From JANXSD01 sp038206385 (GTDB lineage Bacteria > Bacteroidota > Bacteroidia > AKYH767-A > OLB10): a stretch of 59,887 bases of DNA. The stretch lies in contig JBBRAW010000007.1 in assembly GCA_038206385.1 (NCBI GenBank), positions 1 through 59,887 of the forward strand, read 5' to 3'. Position numbers and translations under genes: made by a program. Shown here in pieces: positions 18,501 to 26,671 of this stretch (positions are counted from its first letter, which is position 1; every line of letters starts with the position of its first letter). Under the pieces are notes generated by a model. That model was not told the DNA's origin, did no database searches, and saw nothing but the letters and a program-made list of their open reading frames with translations.

Positions 18501-20493
18501 AAGCACTCGTATCTTCCACTATAATTTTACTTTTGATTTGTTGATCCTTTATTTCTCCTTGAATTTCTGCATCATGATACATATAATTATTAATCGAAAT
18601 CATTTTAATAGCAACATCATAATTCGATTTTAACTTTTCTTTCGTAAAACTATTTCCGTCAAAAGTTACTTTTAAAGTTGTTTTACCCACTGATTTTGCA
18701 TTAGGCAAAAGTTCTGAAATATTAAATTCATTTAATAAAATTGTTGCTTGGTACAAAGTATCTTTCCCAAAATTGATGAAAGAATTCAATGCGACAGAAC
18801 CTATTGGAGTACCAATTGAAAGCTTACTATTTAAATGTGTTCGTGTACCACTTAATGAGCCGTTTAGAACAATTGAGTTTGGAATAAGTATATTTTTGCT
18901 TAATGTGTCTAACCTAATGAATGAATTTATATCTTTTTTTGTACTGAATAAATTTATATAAGGAAAATCAACAATTAATGCACTTGGCTTCGTTAAATTC
19001 TTTATACTTCCATTTAAAATAAGTTGACAAGTTGGAGATGAACTTACTTTCAATGTTTTTATCTTGAGGTCATCAATTTTTCCTGAAATTTGAGTGCTTA
19101 AACTTATTCTTTTATGAATTAGATTTACTTTTTTTTGATCAAAAATAGCTTTGTTAAAATATCCTACTTCATCAAGATCCACAATTGATTTTTTGAATTG
19201 TAGATCAAGTAAAATGGATCCAAGATTGTTTTCAATTGAATTAATAGATGAATATTGAAAGTTTGCATCTCCAATTATTACACTTTTAGCACTACTAATA
19301 TTTATATGGGATACAATTGCACTATTTTCATTTTGATGGATGTCCGCAGAAATATTCTTCAATGCAAATGTATCGTTAAGTAAAAAAGATAATTTATTTA
19401 TATTTATCTTCGAAGAGTTGGAAGAAACGAAGAGATTTTTAAAATCACAAGAAAAATAATTGAACTTAAGATGTTCAGGAGTAAATGTTTTTTTATTTAG
19501 AAGTGATTCCTTACCACTCTGCAATTCAAAATTATTATTTTCAAGTGAAATCCTATTCCCGGAAATTTGAAATGAAGGAGTATTTGTTTGCCTAACACTC
19601 TCCTTTGATTTTACAGAAGTGCGTTTACTAAAATTTAATTTTGATCTGGAATTATTAATTGTAAGATCAGAAAATGAATACTTATTTGTACTCAAATTAG
19701 TAGATAAATTATTTATTTCAAAATGGGGATAATCACCCTCATAAAAAAGTGAGTCGGGAAAATTTTTATATTTTATCTTGACATCCTTAATAGCTAAATG
19801 ATTAATAATAATTGAGGGCAGAAGCGTTGAATTAGTAGAATTTTTCTTTTTAGATTTTAACAGATTCAATGTGAGATCTGAATTATATAAGTTAATAGAT
19901 CCCAAATGAAACTTCAGACTATCAAGATTCATTTCCTGAATACTAATGTCTAATTTTTTAAGGTTTGCTTCTACAAATGTTCCTTGAAATTTATCATCTA
20001 AAAGAAAATGAATATTGTCTAAGTGAATATTATTTATCTCTAAATTAATGGAGGATTTATTTTTAACTGAAACAGTTTTTGTAGTATCTCTAAAGGCATC
20101 TATTAAGAATTGAAAATTATAGGCAGAATCAATTTCATTCCTTTGAATATTAGTATAAAGCGAAGAAATTTTGACAGTACCAATTTGAAAGGATTTATGA
20201 ATTAGTGGGAGGATACTTATATCGAATTTTATTTCTTCTGCTTTAAGAAGAAGTTCCCCTTTTGGATTTTTTAATAGAACATCACTAATTTTTAATTCGT
20301 TAGGGAAATTCAAATAAATTCCGTCTACTTTTAATTTCCCTTTTGTTTTAACATCTACATAATTCGTTGCCATCTGTACCAATCTTTGTTGTACTGATGG
20401 AATTCTTAAAAGGAGACAGGCAAGTAGTAGAAATCCTGTAATCGATAAAAGTATTATAGCAAGGATTTTTCCAATCCTTTTTAGAATACGCAT
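15550..20493 (-). CDS. tamB: TamB-like translocation and assembly module protein
   Basis: A 1647-residue protein with one N-terminal membrane anchor (about residues 10-29) and a very long, repetitive beta-rich periplasmic part. It ends in the DUF490/TamB domain (about residues 1250-1640, with GTPNFPVINANIKLDEG and FRIELDEKDKG as landmarks). TamB-family proteins form a hydrophobic groove spanning the periplasm. They are tied to outer-membrane protein assembly with TamA and, in proteobacteria, to phospholipid transport. The length is at the long end but normal for Bacteroidota. The gene sits between the Lmo0937-type gene (8 bp gap) and TamL (20 bp overlap), so the three form one operon. Confidence 0.88.
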   Translation of the reverse strand: MRILKRIGKILAIILLSITGFLLLACLLLRIPSVQQRLVQMATNYVDVKTKGKLKVDGIYLNFPNELKISDVLLKNPKGELLLKAEEIKFDISILPLIHKSFQIGTVKISSLYTNIQRNEIDSAYNFQFLIDAFRDTTKTVSVKNKSSINLEINNIHLDNIHFLLDDKFQGTFVEANLKKLDISIQEMNLDSLKFHLGSINLYNSDLTLNLLKSKKKNSTNSTLLPSIIINHLAIKDVKIKYKNFPDSLFYEGDYPHFEINNLSTNLSTNKYSFSDLTINNSRSKLNFSKRTSVKSKESVRQTNTPSFQISGNRISLENNNFELQSGKESLLNKKTFTPEHLKFNYFSCDFKNLFVSSNSSKININKLSFLLNDTFALKNISADIHQNENSAIVSHINISSAKSVIIGDANFQYSSINSIENNLGSILLDLQFKKSIVDLDEVGYFNKAIFDQKKVNLIHKRISLSTQISGKIDDLKIKTLKVSSSPTCQLILNGSIKNLTKPSALIVDFPYINLFSTKKDINSFIRLDTLSKNILIPNSIVLNGSLSGTRTHLNSKLSIGTPIGSVALNSFINFGKDTLYQATILLNEFNISELLPNAKSVGKTTLKVTFDGNSFTKEKLKSNYDVAIKMISINNYMYHDAEIQGEIKDQQIKSKIIVEDTSASLVMDINFLFKKGQEQGQIDLNLKGINMKSLNITKDDLRLAGNLNAKIKGNQLDNLNIDAQLNKFILAKEDKSYTFDSISLAINNTFKNSEIHLRSPIVDLNYKGSNSFLGIKSSLIHYVNTCYETGISLPFVENQSFSFDASIKNHPSISEIFIPGLISFIPGEIKGEFNSTNHSLKVDFGIKQINYNQQIINNLSFTINGTKNKIESSLSIDSIVTSNLKLKQISFNTSIVDNRAKSTLAVGEKDNRKLNVSTTIESNKLGEHKISFLSPLIIDESEWSIPLENFISINKTITYNMISLSHAEEKIDIASIGNNERSTSIKFDKFDIEHIAKILNQDSSIASGKLNGYLNITHIDSTTTVASDVSLSDLTVLNSKIGDLKLTSSTKSNSNSDFHLILTGNGNDVLINGQLGNVNNQLTYAIDGKIKSINAQILNGLSLGALRENQGTISGEFSIKGTSSNPNINGFIAFKNFSTTPSLLNSPIKIDNDRIDIQSSTINFNSFTIKDYKDKTANISGRINFIGLKPDSLNLRINTNKFEVFNTTIKDNDLYFGQLIIGGEVNINGTPNFPVINANIKLDEGSTFTFIVPEAKLSTDKGEGVVEFKDTSSSNLIMDGKKKVAISKIKGYTINSRIEIDPKATFKILIDPSTGDSLNVKGDATMSFSIDPSGKISLTGIYNLIEGSYVVSLQGLIQKKFKIISGSTIRWNGDPMDAEVSIDAMYTVRTAPIDLVSLQIAGLSEEEKNQYKQRLSFLVNLQLRGQLLKPDITFRIELDEKDKGALGGSIDNKLNLLNADESELNKQVFALLLLNRFVQENPLATGGEGVTSETFARTSVSKFLSSQLNQIANNYVAGVELNFDVQSFEDYSSGTKTGRTQVGVGLKKEFLSDRISVQVGGNVDVEGENTKQNNISELAGDVIIEYKLTKDGRLRFSAFRKNLYADAIEGQIIETGVGLLYNREFDRWKQFFTNPNKVKLNDHVSQ

Positions 20494-20501
20494 AACAAAC
20501 T

Positions 20502-20654
20502 TTAAATTTTTCCCCCACGAATTATACGAAGCAAAACGGATATGATAGCGAGCACTAAAAGAATGTGAATAATACCACCACTATGATATCCGAGGAACCC
20601 AATTAACCAGGCTATTATCAGAATTAAAGCAACTAAGTAGAGTAAATTGTTCAT
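20502..20654 (-). CDS. Lmo0937 family small membrane protein
   Basis: A 50-residue protein with two hydrophobic helices (about residues 3-21 and 27-44) separated by GYHSGG and ending LLRIIRGGKI. This is the layout of the Lmo0937 family, tiny inner-membrane proteins of unknown function that are widespread in Bacteroidota and often found near stress-type genes such as YtxH. It begins 8 bp upstream of tamB and is the first gene of that operon. A sigma-54-like promoter lies just upstream. The gene is real despite its size because frame, family pattern and spacing all agree. Confidence 0.85.
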   Translation of the reverse strand: MNNLLYLVALILIIAWLIGFLGYHSGGIIHILLVLAIISVLLRIIRGGKI

Positions 20655-20677
20655 TTTTGTTTTAGTTTTTGAATTTA

Positions 20678-20693
20678 TTCAAAGTAGGTGCCA
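20678..20693 (-). promoter_or_regulatory. Candidate sigma-54 promoter of the lmo0937-tamB-tamL operon
   Basis: On the minus strand TGGCACCTACTTTGAA matches the -24/-12 consensus TGGCACRnnnnTTGCW at the GG, the full TGGCAC and the TTG, with correct spacing. A start about 12 bases downstream gives a leader of about 14 nt. Found by eye; no scan was run. Confidence 0.5.
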
Positions 20694-20886
20694 ATTAATA
20701 TTAGCTAATTGTTTTTGAATTTGAGAATTACATGAGTAACATATTCCCCAAAGAGAGGGTCCAGTTAAACCTTATTTCCCCGCTAAGTTAGATGCAATTA
20801 GAATAATATCAAGGAATCTTTTGTTTTTTTACTCATTATCGTGTTTTTCTGTTTGAAAATAATGCTTTTATTTTGTCGAAGAGTTA

Positions 20887-20902
20887 TGGCATCTTATTCG
20901 TT
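20887..20902 (+). promoter_or_regulatory. Candidate sigma-54 promoter of the AsmA-like gene
   Basis: TGGCATCTTATTCGTT has the -24 TGGCA element and a G at the -12 position with correct spacing, though TTCG replaces TTGC. The predicted start would be only a few bases before the ATG at 20915, so the transcript would be almost leaderless, or the site is a chance match. Confidence 0.35.
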
Positions 20903-20914
20903 TAACTAAATCTA

Positions 20915-22549
20915 ATGAAATTAATAAAGGCATTTTTAAGTGGACTTAATAGACTCACTTTTTATTTAATAATTATTGTACTATCATTTTGTATTGCTAT
21001 TCCTATTTTAAATCAATATGCTGTATCAGTTGTACAGAATTCAATTGAGAAGTTTAACAATGAAAAGATTCATGTTACTGTTAAGAAAATTGAGATTGAT
21101 GTTTTACTACAATCTATTTCTTTAAAGGATGTTACTGTCTCCCTTCGTGACTCAACGATTCAATCAAACATAATTATTGAAAAAATAGCTATTCAACATT
21201 TTTCAATCTATAAGTATTTGAAATTTGGAAAAATTAATATTTCGAAAGCATCTATTTACAAACCTCGTTGTTTTGTTTACAAATCGGATTCCATTCATCA
21301 AGTTAAAAACGAGATGCCAAAATCAAATTTGACCCCTGATATACATTTTTCACGAATTGTAATAGATGGAATGTATTTAGAATACCATGATTCTACTAAA
21401 AATAATTCTTTATCCACTATCCAATCAATGGATTTTTCGTTCAGTGATATCAATATAAATGGCGATAATAAAACAAAGAAAGGAAGGCCTATAAGTGCGG
21501 AAATAAACTATATTTTATTCAAACAGATTAGCTCGAATCAGCTTGATAAAATGTATAATTTAAATATTGGTAGAATGATATTTATTCCTGTAAAACAAGC
21601 ATTATTTATTGACTCTATTTCTTATTTACCTCTTTCTGAAAAAACTATTTTTTTCAAGCAAATGGGATATCAAACAGACCGATTCATTGTACGAGCTAAA
21701 AGCTTGTTAATTAATTTAAATTATAAAAACATATTCACAATTCTGGATAGTATTCATATCACTCATCTCACTCTCTTACATCCAGAATTGATCGTTTGCA
21801 GAGATAGAAATTATATGCGTAAGCTCACAATCAAAAGTGGAATACAAGAATTATTACGCAATTCGAAAAGTTCATTTCAAGTTGATACGTTTGGAATCTA
21901 TAACGGAAGAGTTCAATATGAAGAGATACCAAAAGAATCAATTGTTGCTAGTAAAATTTGGTTTACTAATTTGAATGGACGAATTATGAATATTTCGACA
22001 AGCGATACGAACAATAATTTACTAGTTAATGCAAATGCTTTGTTATTCGGAGAAGGGAAGTTATCTGCCACTTTGATTTTTCCATATTCGAATAATTCAA
22101 ATAGTTTTATGTGTCTGGGTTTGCTTCATAATCTAAGTATGAAAAAACTAAATCCTATTTTGGAAGAGAATTTACATATTAAAATAACGGATGGAAATAT
22201 TCAATCTATGAAGTTTAATTTTAACGCTGATAATATTCAATCCAAAGGTACAATGCAGTTTATCTATGATGATTTGAAGATTGCTATTCAAGATAAAGAA
22301 ACAAGAAAAACAACCGGTTTTAAGGAAAAAATTAAAAGCTTTGTTGCTAATAAACTTTTTTTAAATAAAAGTAGTGAATCGAAAAATAGAAATAATGAAA
22401 TTGTAGCACTTCATTTTGTTAAAGATCAGACAAAATTTATATTTAATTACATAGTAAAAACACTATTAAGTGGAATAAAGGAAACAATAGGGTTAAATCG
22501 AAAAGACAAAAATAGTTTAAGAAAAAATCCATTAAAACATAATAAGTAA
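20915..22549 (+). CDS. AsmA/DUF748-like membrane-anchored periplasmic protein
   Basis: A 544-residue protein with one N-terminal membrane helix (about residues 15-36), then a beta-rich periplasmic body. The opening pattern (INQYAVSVVQ-type segment, then KIEIDVLLQSISLKDVTV) and the C-terminal block (NADNIQSKGTMQFIYDDLKI, about residue 445) resemble the AsmA/DUF748 superfamily, to which TamB also belongs. These proteins are thought to bridge the periplasm for lipid transfer or outer-membrane assembly. It faces the lmo0937-tamB-tamL operon, with divergent promoters between them, and precedes an Omp85-like barrel, which could be its partner. The exact family is tentative because similarity is by pattern only. 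Confidence 0.6.
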   Translation: MKLIKAFLSGLNRLTFYLIIIVLSFCIAIPILNQYAVSVVQNSIEKFNNEKIHVTVKKIEIDVLLQSISLKDVTVSLRDSTIQSNIIIEKIAIQHFSIYKYLKFGKINISKASIYKPRCFVYKSDSIHQVKNEMPKSNLTPDIHFSRIVIDGMYLEYHDSTKNNSLSTIQSMDFSFSDININGDNKTKKGRPISAEINYILFKQISSNQLDKMYNLNIGRMIFIPVKQALFIDSISYLPLSEKTIFFKQMGYQTDRFIVRAKSLLINLNYKNIFTILDSIHITHLTLLHPELIVCRDRNYMRKLTIKSGIQELLRNSKSSFQVDTFGIYNGRVQYEEIPKESIVASKIWFTNLNGRIMNISTSDTNNNLLVNANALLFGEGKLSATLIFPYSNNSNSFMCLGLLHNLSMKKLNPILEENLHIKITDGNIQSMKFNFNADNIQSKGTMQFIYDDLKIAIQDKETRKTTGFKEKIKSFVANKLFLNKSSESKNRNNEIVALHFVKDQTKFIFNYIVKTLLSGIKETIGLNRKDKNSLRKNPLKHNK

Positions 22550-22657
22550 CCTCTTTGGGAATTGTGATGTGCTAATTAAAATTGCTATTTCGATTTCTTA
22601 AAACTGTAGTTATATTAAAAGAAGAAGAATATATTATTTATAAGATTGTTTGATACT

Positions 22658-22673
22658 TGGATCTACTATTGCT
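22658..22673 (+). promoter_or_regulatory. Possible sigma-54 promoter upstream of the Omp85-like gene
   Basis: TGGATCTACTATTGCT has GG and GC dinucleotides exactly 10 bases apart and a good TTGCT -12 element, but the -24 element lacks the usual CA. It would leave a leader of about 140 nt. Confidence 0.3.
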
Positions 22674-22825
22674 TCAATAAAAAAATTTACAATAATAGAT
22701 TTCTGAATAACAGGAACTTTTACGATAAAATGTAAATACTTAGAAGTCAATTTTAAGATGTAGTAAATGTTTCGTAAATTGCATGCATATAATACATAAA
22801 CTAAGTTTATAATAGAGTAACGAGA

Positions 22826-24658
22826 TTGACAAAGGAATTTTTAAAAATACTTATATGCACCTTGTTGCTTTTGGCAACGTATAGCACTTGTGAAGCGCAA
22901 CGCGATACAATTTTATTAGGTGACTCAACCAAAATTTATAAAGAGATTCAGCAATATTCCAAAAGAAGCAAATTGGGGACTTTTTTATTTGGAAAAATTG
23001 TTATAAATCAAAATCAACCAGTAAAAAAATCTACAACAAAACCAAGACGTAAAACCTATGTTGATTTAAGTTGTAAGATAATACGATCAATAAAGATTCA
23101 TGTCTTAGACCCTTTTGGATACAGTATAAAAGATACAACAATAGTTCCACATAGTACTTTTCAAAAGCTGGGAAATAAAGTTCATAAATGTTCTACAAAT
23201 TTAGCCATTAGAAATTTTCTACTATTTCATAGTGGCGATGAATTTGATCCATATAGAATTGAAGAATCCGAGCGACTTATCCGTCAAGCTGGTATTTTTA
23301 ATGATGTTAGCATCACACCAGTTTGTAAGAAAGGAGAAGACTCGTTAGATATCATAATTTGGATCCTCGACAAATGGTCGATTACAGGAAACATAACTGC
23401 AAATCCAAACAGAGCTAGAATAAATATAACTGAAAAAAATATTCTTGGGTTAGGTCATGAATTCAGTAATACTTTTGAGTATAACAAAGATTTTCATTTG
23501 CAAGCTTATTCTGGAATTTATTCCATTAATAGAATTGGGAATACATTTATTAATGCGAAGATAAGTGCAGTTGATCAGAGCGATGGGAGCGAACGAAGAG
23601 GTCTGGAGGTTGAACGGCCATTTTATTCCCCCATTACAAAGTGGGCTGGTGGTTTCGCCGTTGGACAATCTGTAATTAACGATTCTTATTATCTAGAGGA
23701 TATAGATTCAATTGCTGGAAATAACGGGATCAAATACAATGACTTGGATTTTTTCGTTGCACGAAGTTTTAAGTTGAATCAGAATGGATTTAATTGGAAC
23801 AATCAGATTACATATAAAAACTTAATTGTATCTGCTCGATCATTGAGTAATAGAAAAATTAATGGAGGAACTCTTGGTGATTCATTAGGAATTTATAAGA
23901 GTAGGGATTACTTAATGGGAATGGTAGCTCTGTCAGTTATTGATTATGAACGAGAAAATTATTTATTTAAATTTGGGGAAACGGAAGATGTTCCTGTAGG
24001 AAGTTTTTATGGAATAATCGCAGCAATTGACCATAAAAATAATAGCAAATATTTAGGATTCCGAATAGGGTCTGCATTTCGCTATTCTATGGGATACTTA
24101 TCCATTTTATTTGAAGGTGGAAAGTATTATGATTATGGATATACTAATCCTACAATATTAAACACGGAAATTACGTATTATAGTCCTCTTCTATCAATTG
24201 GGAATTGGAAGATTCGACAATTTATTAAGCCACGATTAACTTTGGGATGGAATGAGACCTTAAATAAATCTTTGGTATTAAATGATGATGGAGGTATTCA
24301 AGGTTTTAATGATAATAAGTTATTCGGATTAAATAGAACTTCCATTTATCTTCAAACACAAGCGTATGCGCCCTGGAATTTGTTTGGATTTAAATTTGGT
24401 CCCATCTTATATTTTAGCGCTGGTGCAATCTCCGACAATCAATCACAACTTTTAAAAGGCACTATTTATTCAAGCGTCGGTGTAGGGATTTTATTTAAAA
24501 ATGAAATGCTTGTTTGGAATGCGTTTGAAGTATCAATTTCAATTTATCCAAATGTACCAGAATCAAATAATCGTTATAAAGTAAATGCTTTTAGAAGTGT
24601 TGATTTTCAATTAAACAATCTAAATATTGATAAGCCAGTATTTGTTGATTTCAAATAG
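22826..24658 (+). CDS. Omp85-like outer-membrane barrel with POTRA domain
   Basis: A 610-residue exported protein. It has a signal peptide (about residues 5-24, ending TCEAQ). A POTRA-like region at about 70-185 includes RIEESERLIRQAGIFNDVSI, the typical last POTRA helix and strand. A beta-barrel occupies the remainder. The stretch GKYYDYGY and the aromatic strand ends support an outer-membrane fold. The best start is TTG at 22826: no in-frame ATG exists between the upstream stop and the signal peptide. The last 3' bases share a palindrome with the convergent gene. It differs from TamL in lacking a lipobox and the canonical GG-x-x-SIRAF loop, so it may be a separate, less studied Omp85 branch. 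An assembly or lipid-export role is inferred. Confidence 0.65.
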   Translation: MTKEFLKILICTLLLLATYSTCEAQRDTILLGDSTKIYKEIQQYSKRSKLGTFLFGKIVINQNQPVKKSTTKPRRKTYVDLSCKIIRSIKIHVLDPFGYSIKDTTIVPHSTFQKLGNKVHKCSTNLAIRNFLLFHSGDEFDPYRIEESERLIRQAGIFNDVSITPVCKKGEDSLDIIIWILDKWSITGNITANPNRARINITEKNILGLGHEFSNTFEYNKDFHLQAYSGIYSINRIGNTFINAKISAVDQSDGSERRGLEVERPFYSPITKWAGGFAVGQSVINDSYYLEDIDSIAGNNGIKYNDLDFFVARSFKLNQNGFNWNNQITYKNLIVSARSLSNRKINGGTLGDSLGIYKSRDYLMGMVALSVIDYERENYLFKFGETEDVPVGSFYGIIAAIDHKNNSKYLGFRIGSAFRYSMGYLSILFEGGKYYDYGYTNPTILNTEITYYSPLLSIGNWKIRQFIKPRLTLGWNETLNKSLVLNDDGGIQGFNDNKLFGLNRTSIYLQTQAYAPWNLFGFKFGPILYFSAGAISDNQSQLLKGTIYSSVGVGILFKNEMLVWNAFEVSISIYPNVPESNNRYKVNAFRSVDFQLNNLNIDKPVFVDFK

Positions 24659-24683
24659 CATTAGAGTTTAAAACTCTAATGCT
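24657..24683. terminator. Shared palindrome at the convergent gene ends
   Basis: A 13-bp perfect inverted repeat around a single base begins inside the stop codon of the plus-strand gene (24656-24658) and covers the stop codon of the minus-strand gene (24668-24670). It lacks a good T tract on either side, so it may act as a weak bidirectional terminator or an mRNA-protecting hairpin. Confidence 0.6.
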
Positions 24684-25369
24684 AAACTTGCATAACCTGA
24701 GTATGTTTTTAATTTAGAACGATCAAGTATATAATAATTATTTGTTGTCTTTGATTTACTGTCGTCACTGATGTCGACTAACCCCAACAATCCTCTAAAG
24801 CCTAATCCTAGTGAAAGAGATTTGGCAATTCGAAAATCTAATCCAGCACCGTAACATATTCCTAAATCCAATGGCTTCACTGCAACAGTAGTTACTAAAG
24901 TATCAGTATTATTTGAACTATCATTGGTTATTTCTGATCCAGTTTTTATACCTATTTGTGGGCCAAATACTACGTTCAAATTCACTGGCTTTGCAACATT
25001 AGAATTTATAACAGCAAGAAGTGGAATGTTAATATAACGTAATTTAATAGTATTTTGATTACCATTATAGTTAGCCTTTTGAGCTAATGAACTATATAGT
25101 ATTTCTCCTTGTAATGCAAAGTGTTTCGATATGTTAATTCCAAGAAAACCACCTATTCCATAACCCAAAACTGTTGTAGCTTCAACTGTTCCATTAGGGC
25201 GCTTATTGTAGTTTAATGAAGTAACAGTAGCAAGTACACGACCTCCAATATATACTTTGTTAAAAGTGGAAGTAAGAACTTGAGGACTTACAACTGTTGG
25301 AGTTGGCTCTTGAGCATTCACTAGTAAATGCATTAAAACTATGGCAATAGTGATGAATGTAGTTTTCAT
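24668..25369 (-). CDS. PorT-like outer-membrane beta-barrel protein
   Basis: A 233-residue outer-membrane protein of the OMP_b-brl_2/PorT type: signal peptide (MKTTFITIAIVLMHLLVNAQ), then an eight-strand-like barrel with KHFALQGEILYSS and AKSLSLGLGFRGLLG strands, ending in GYASLALEF with a terminal phenylalanine. The frame is open further upstream to 25480, but I place the start at 25369 because the signal peptide begins there and the extra segment overlaps a promoter-like site. The function of this family is generally unknown. It is convergent with the Omp85-like gene and next to the MlaEFD operon, within the envelope cluster. Confidence 0.75.
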   Translation of the reverse strand: MKTTFITIAIVLMHLLVNAQEPTPTVVSPQVLTSTFNKVYIGGRVLATVTSLNYNKRPNGTVEATTVLGYGIGGFLGINISKHFALQGEILYSSLAQKANYNGNQNTIKLRYINIPLLAVINSNVAKPVNLNVVFGPQIGIKTGSEITNDSSNNTDTLVTTVAVKPLDLGICYGAGLDFRIAKSLSLGLGFRGLLGLVDISDDSKSKTTNNYYILDRSKLKTYSGYASLALEF

Positions 25370-25463
25370 ATTATTAGTTATTATTTGTTTATTTATTAGA
25401 TTAATAACAAAAGCATTCCACAGATATAATAATAAAATTCGTGAAATATTAATCTCAAGTTGT

Positions 25464-25479
25464 GTCAAATAATTCCCCA
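25464..25479 (-). promoter_or_regulatory. Possible sigma-54 promoter of the PorT-like gene
   Basis: On the minus strand TGGGGAATTATTTGAC has GG at -24 and TTTG at -12 with correct spacing, but CA is replaced by GG. It is part of a TTGGGGAAT motif that recurs in this cluster, so it might instead be a regulator site. The leader would be about 85 nt. Confidence 0.3.
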
Positions 25480-25571
25480 ATAGAAGAGATGAATTTCAAA
25501 AACTTAAAAAACAAAAAAGAATATTGATGATATATAAATAAATGTTCTCAAAAAATTATTGTTATTTATTC

Positions 25572-25922
25572 TTACAAATTTATTGCATCGTCAATTGATT
25601 TAAAGCTTATGGGTTTAGCAATAAAATAATTTGCTCCTAATTTTAATGCAAGATCCGCGAGATTAGTCATCGCGCTTATAATTATAATTTTTTTTGCGTT
25701 TAATCGAAATAATTTTATATAATCTATCCCGTGACCATCTGGCAAATTATTATCTAAAAATACCACGTCAGGAGACAGTTGTTTAGCCATCGAAATTCCT
25801 TCCTTTAAAGTTGTTGCAATTTCCACTTTTTTAAATTTACGGCTCAAATATTTTTTTAGTAATAGGCATAATTCAGATTCATCATCTATAATTAATGCAA
25901 CACCTTCTCTCGACATAATCAT
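25572..25922 (-). CDS. Stand-alone response regulator receiver domain
   Basis: About 116 residues forming a single receiver (REC) domain with no output domain. Acidic residues DDE near the N-terminus, the phospho-acceptor aspartate in FLDNNLPDG and the lysine in IAKPISF are all present. It could be phosphorylated by a histidine kinase encoded elsewhere and act by protein contact. The frame is open to a GTG at 25931. ATG at 25922 or 25916 is more likely, with a GGGAG sequence just upstream favouring 25916. It follows the MlaD gene by about 35 bp on the same strand, so it is probably the last gene of the mla operon. A regulator inside an mla operon is unusual. Confidence 0.85.
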   Translation of the reverse strand: MIMSREGVALIIDDESELCLLLKKYLSRKFKKVEIATTLKEGISMAKQLSPDVVFLDNNLPDGHGIDYIKLFRLNAKKIIIISAMTNLADLALKLGANYFIAKPISFKSIDDAINL

Positions 25923-25956
25923 TTCTCCCACCTTTTATTTATAGGCAATACAAAAT

Positions 25957-26667
25957 TTATTTAGCGTTTGCTTTTTGATTTTTAATCTTATCAGCTTCCC
26001 TTTGTTTCTTTTTGAAATATCCGCGAAATAGAATACTTCCTTTGGCAGCTTCCATATTTTGATCTAAATTTTTCGTGCCAGATTTAAGATTAATAATCGT
26101 TTGGTTAAGATTTTCGGCAATAGTTGTATCACGAATTAACCGTGATAAAGTTCCATTTCCGTTATTAACTCTTAAAAGAATTTCTGCTAATTGATTGGAT
26201 ATAATTTCCGCATTTTGCCCTGTAACCTGTAAGCTTGAAAGAATTTCATCGGTCTCAACAGGCTCTGATGTTCGCATTATAAAATTGCTACTTACAGCTG
26301 CGGAATTAAATGTTCCATGTCCAATATTAATTAATTTATCCCCCATTAAACCTTCCGATCCGACACTAGCTATAGCATCTTTCTTTATAAACTTCTTTAT
26401 TTTATTCTCAACAATCATTGTTATTTGTACACTAGTATCCGAAAGTATACTAATGTCATCAACAACTCCAACATTAATACCTGAGAACCTCACATGATTA
26501 CCAACTTGAATTCCTCCTATATTTTTGAACATTGCTTTCATCTGAAAAGTATCATCAAACAAATTTTTCTGTTTACCAATAAAGAATATAATTCCGAACA
26601 TTATTGCTAGGCCCGTTGCTACAAAAATTCCAAGACGCAATTTAAATTTTTCACTTGCTGTTTCCAT
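25957..26667 (-). CDS. mlaD: MlaD-like MCE domain protein of a phospholipid ABC transporter
   Basis: A 236-residue protein with one N-terminal membrane helix (about residues 12-31) and an MCE domain (about 38-115, FKNIGGIQVGNHVRFSGINVG and SEGLMGDKLINIGHG). A C-terminal helical tail follows. MlaD forms a hexameric ring that receives or delivers phospholipids between the inner-membrane transporter and the outer membrane. It lies 4 bp after the ATPase gene on the same strand, completing a permease, ATPase and MCE set. Length and order match the single-MCE type in Bacteroidota. The direction of lipid movement cannot be read from sequence. Confidence 0.88.
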   Translation of the reverse strand: METASEKFKLRLGIFVATGLAIMFGIIFFIGKQKNLFDDTFQMKAMFKNIGGIQVGNHVRFSGINVGVVDDISILSDTSVQITMIVENKIKKFIKKDAIASVGSEGLMGDKLINIGHGTFNSAAVSSNFIMRTSEPVETDEILSSLQVTGQNAEIISNQLAEILLRVNNGNGTLSRLIRDTTIAENLNQTIINLKSGTKNLDQNMEAAKGSILFRGYFKKKQREADKIKNQKANAK

Positions 26668-26671
26668 TGTA

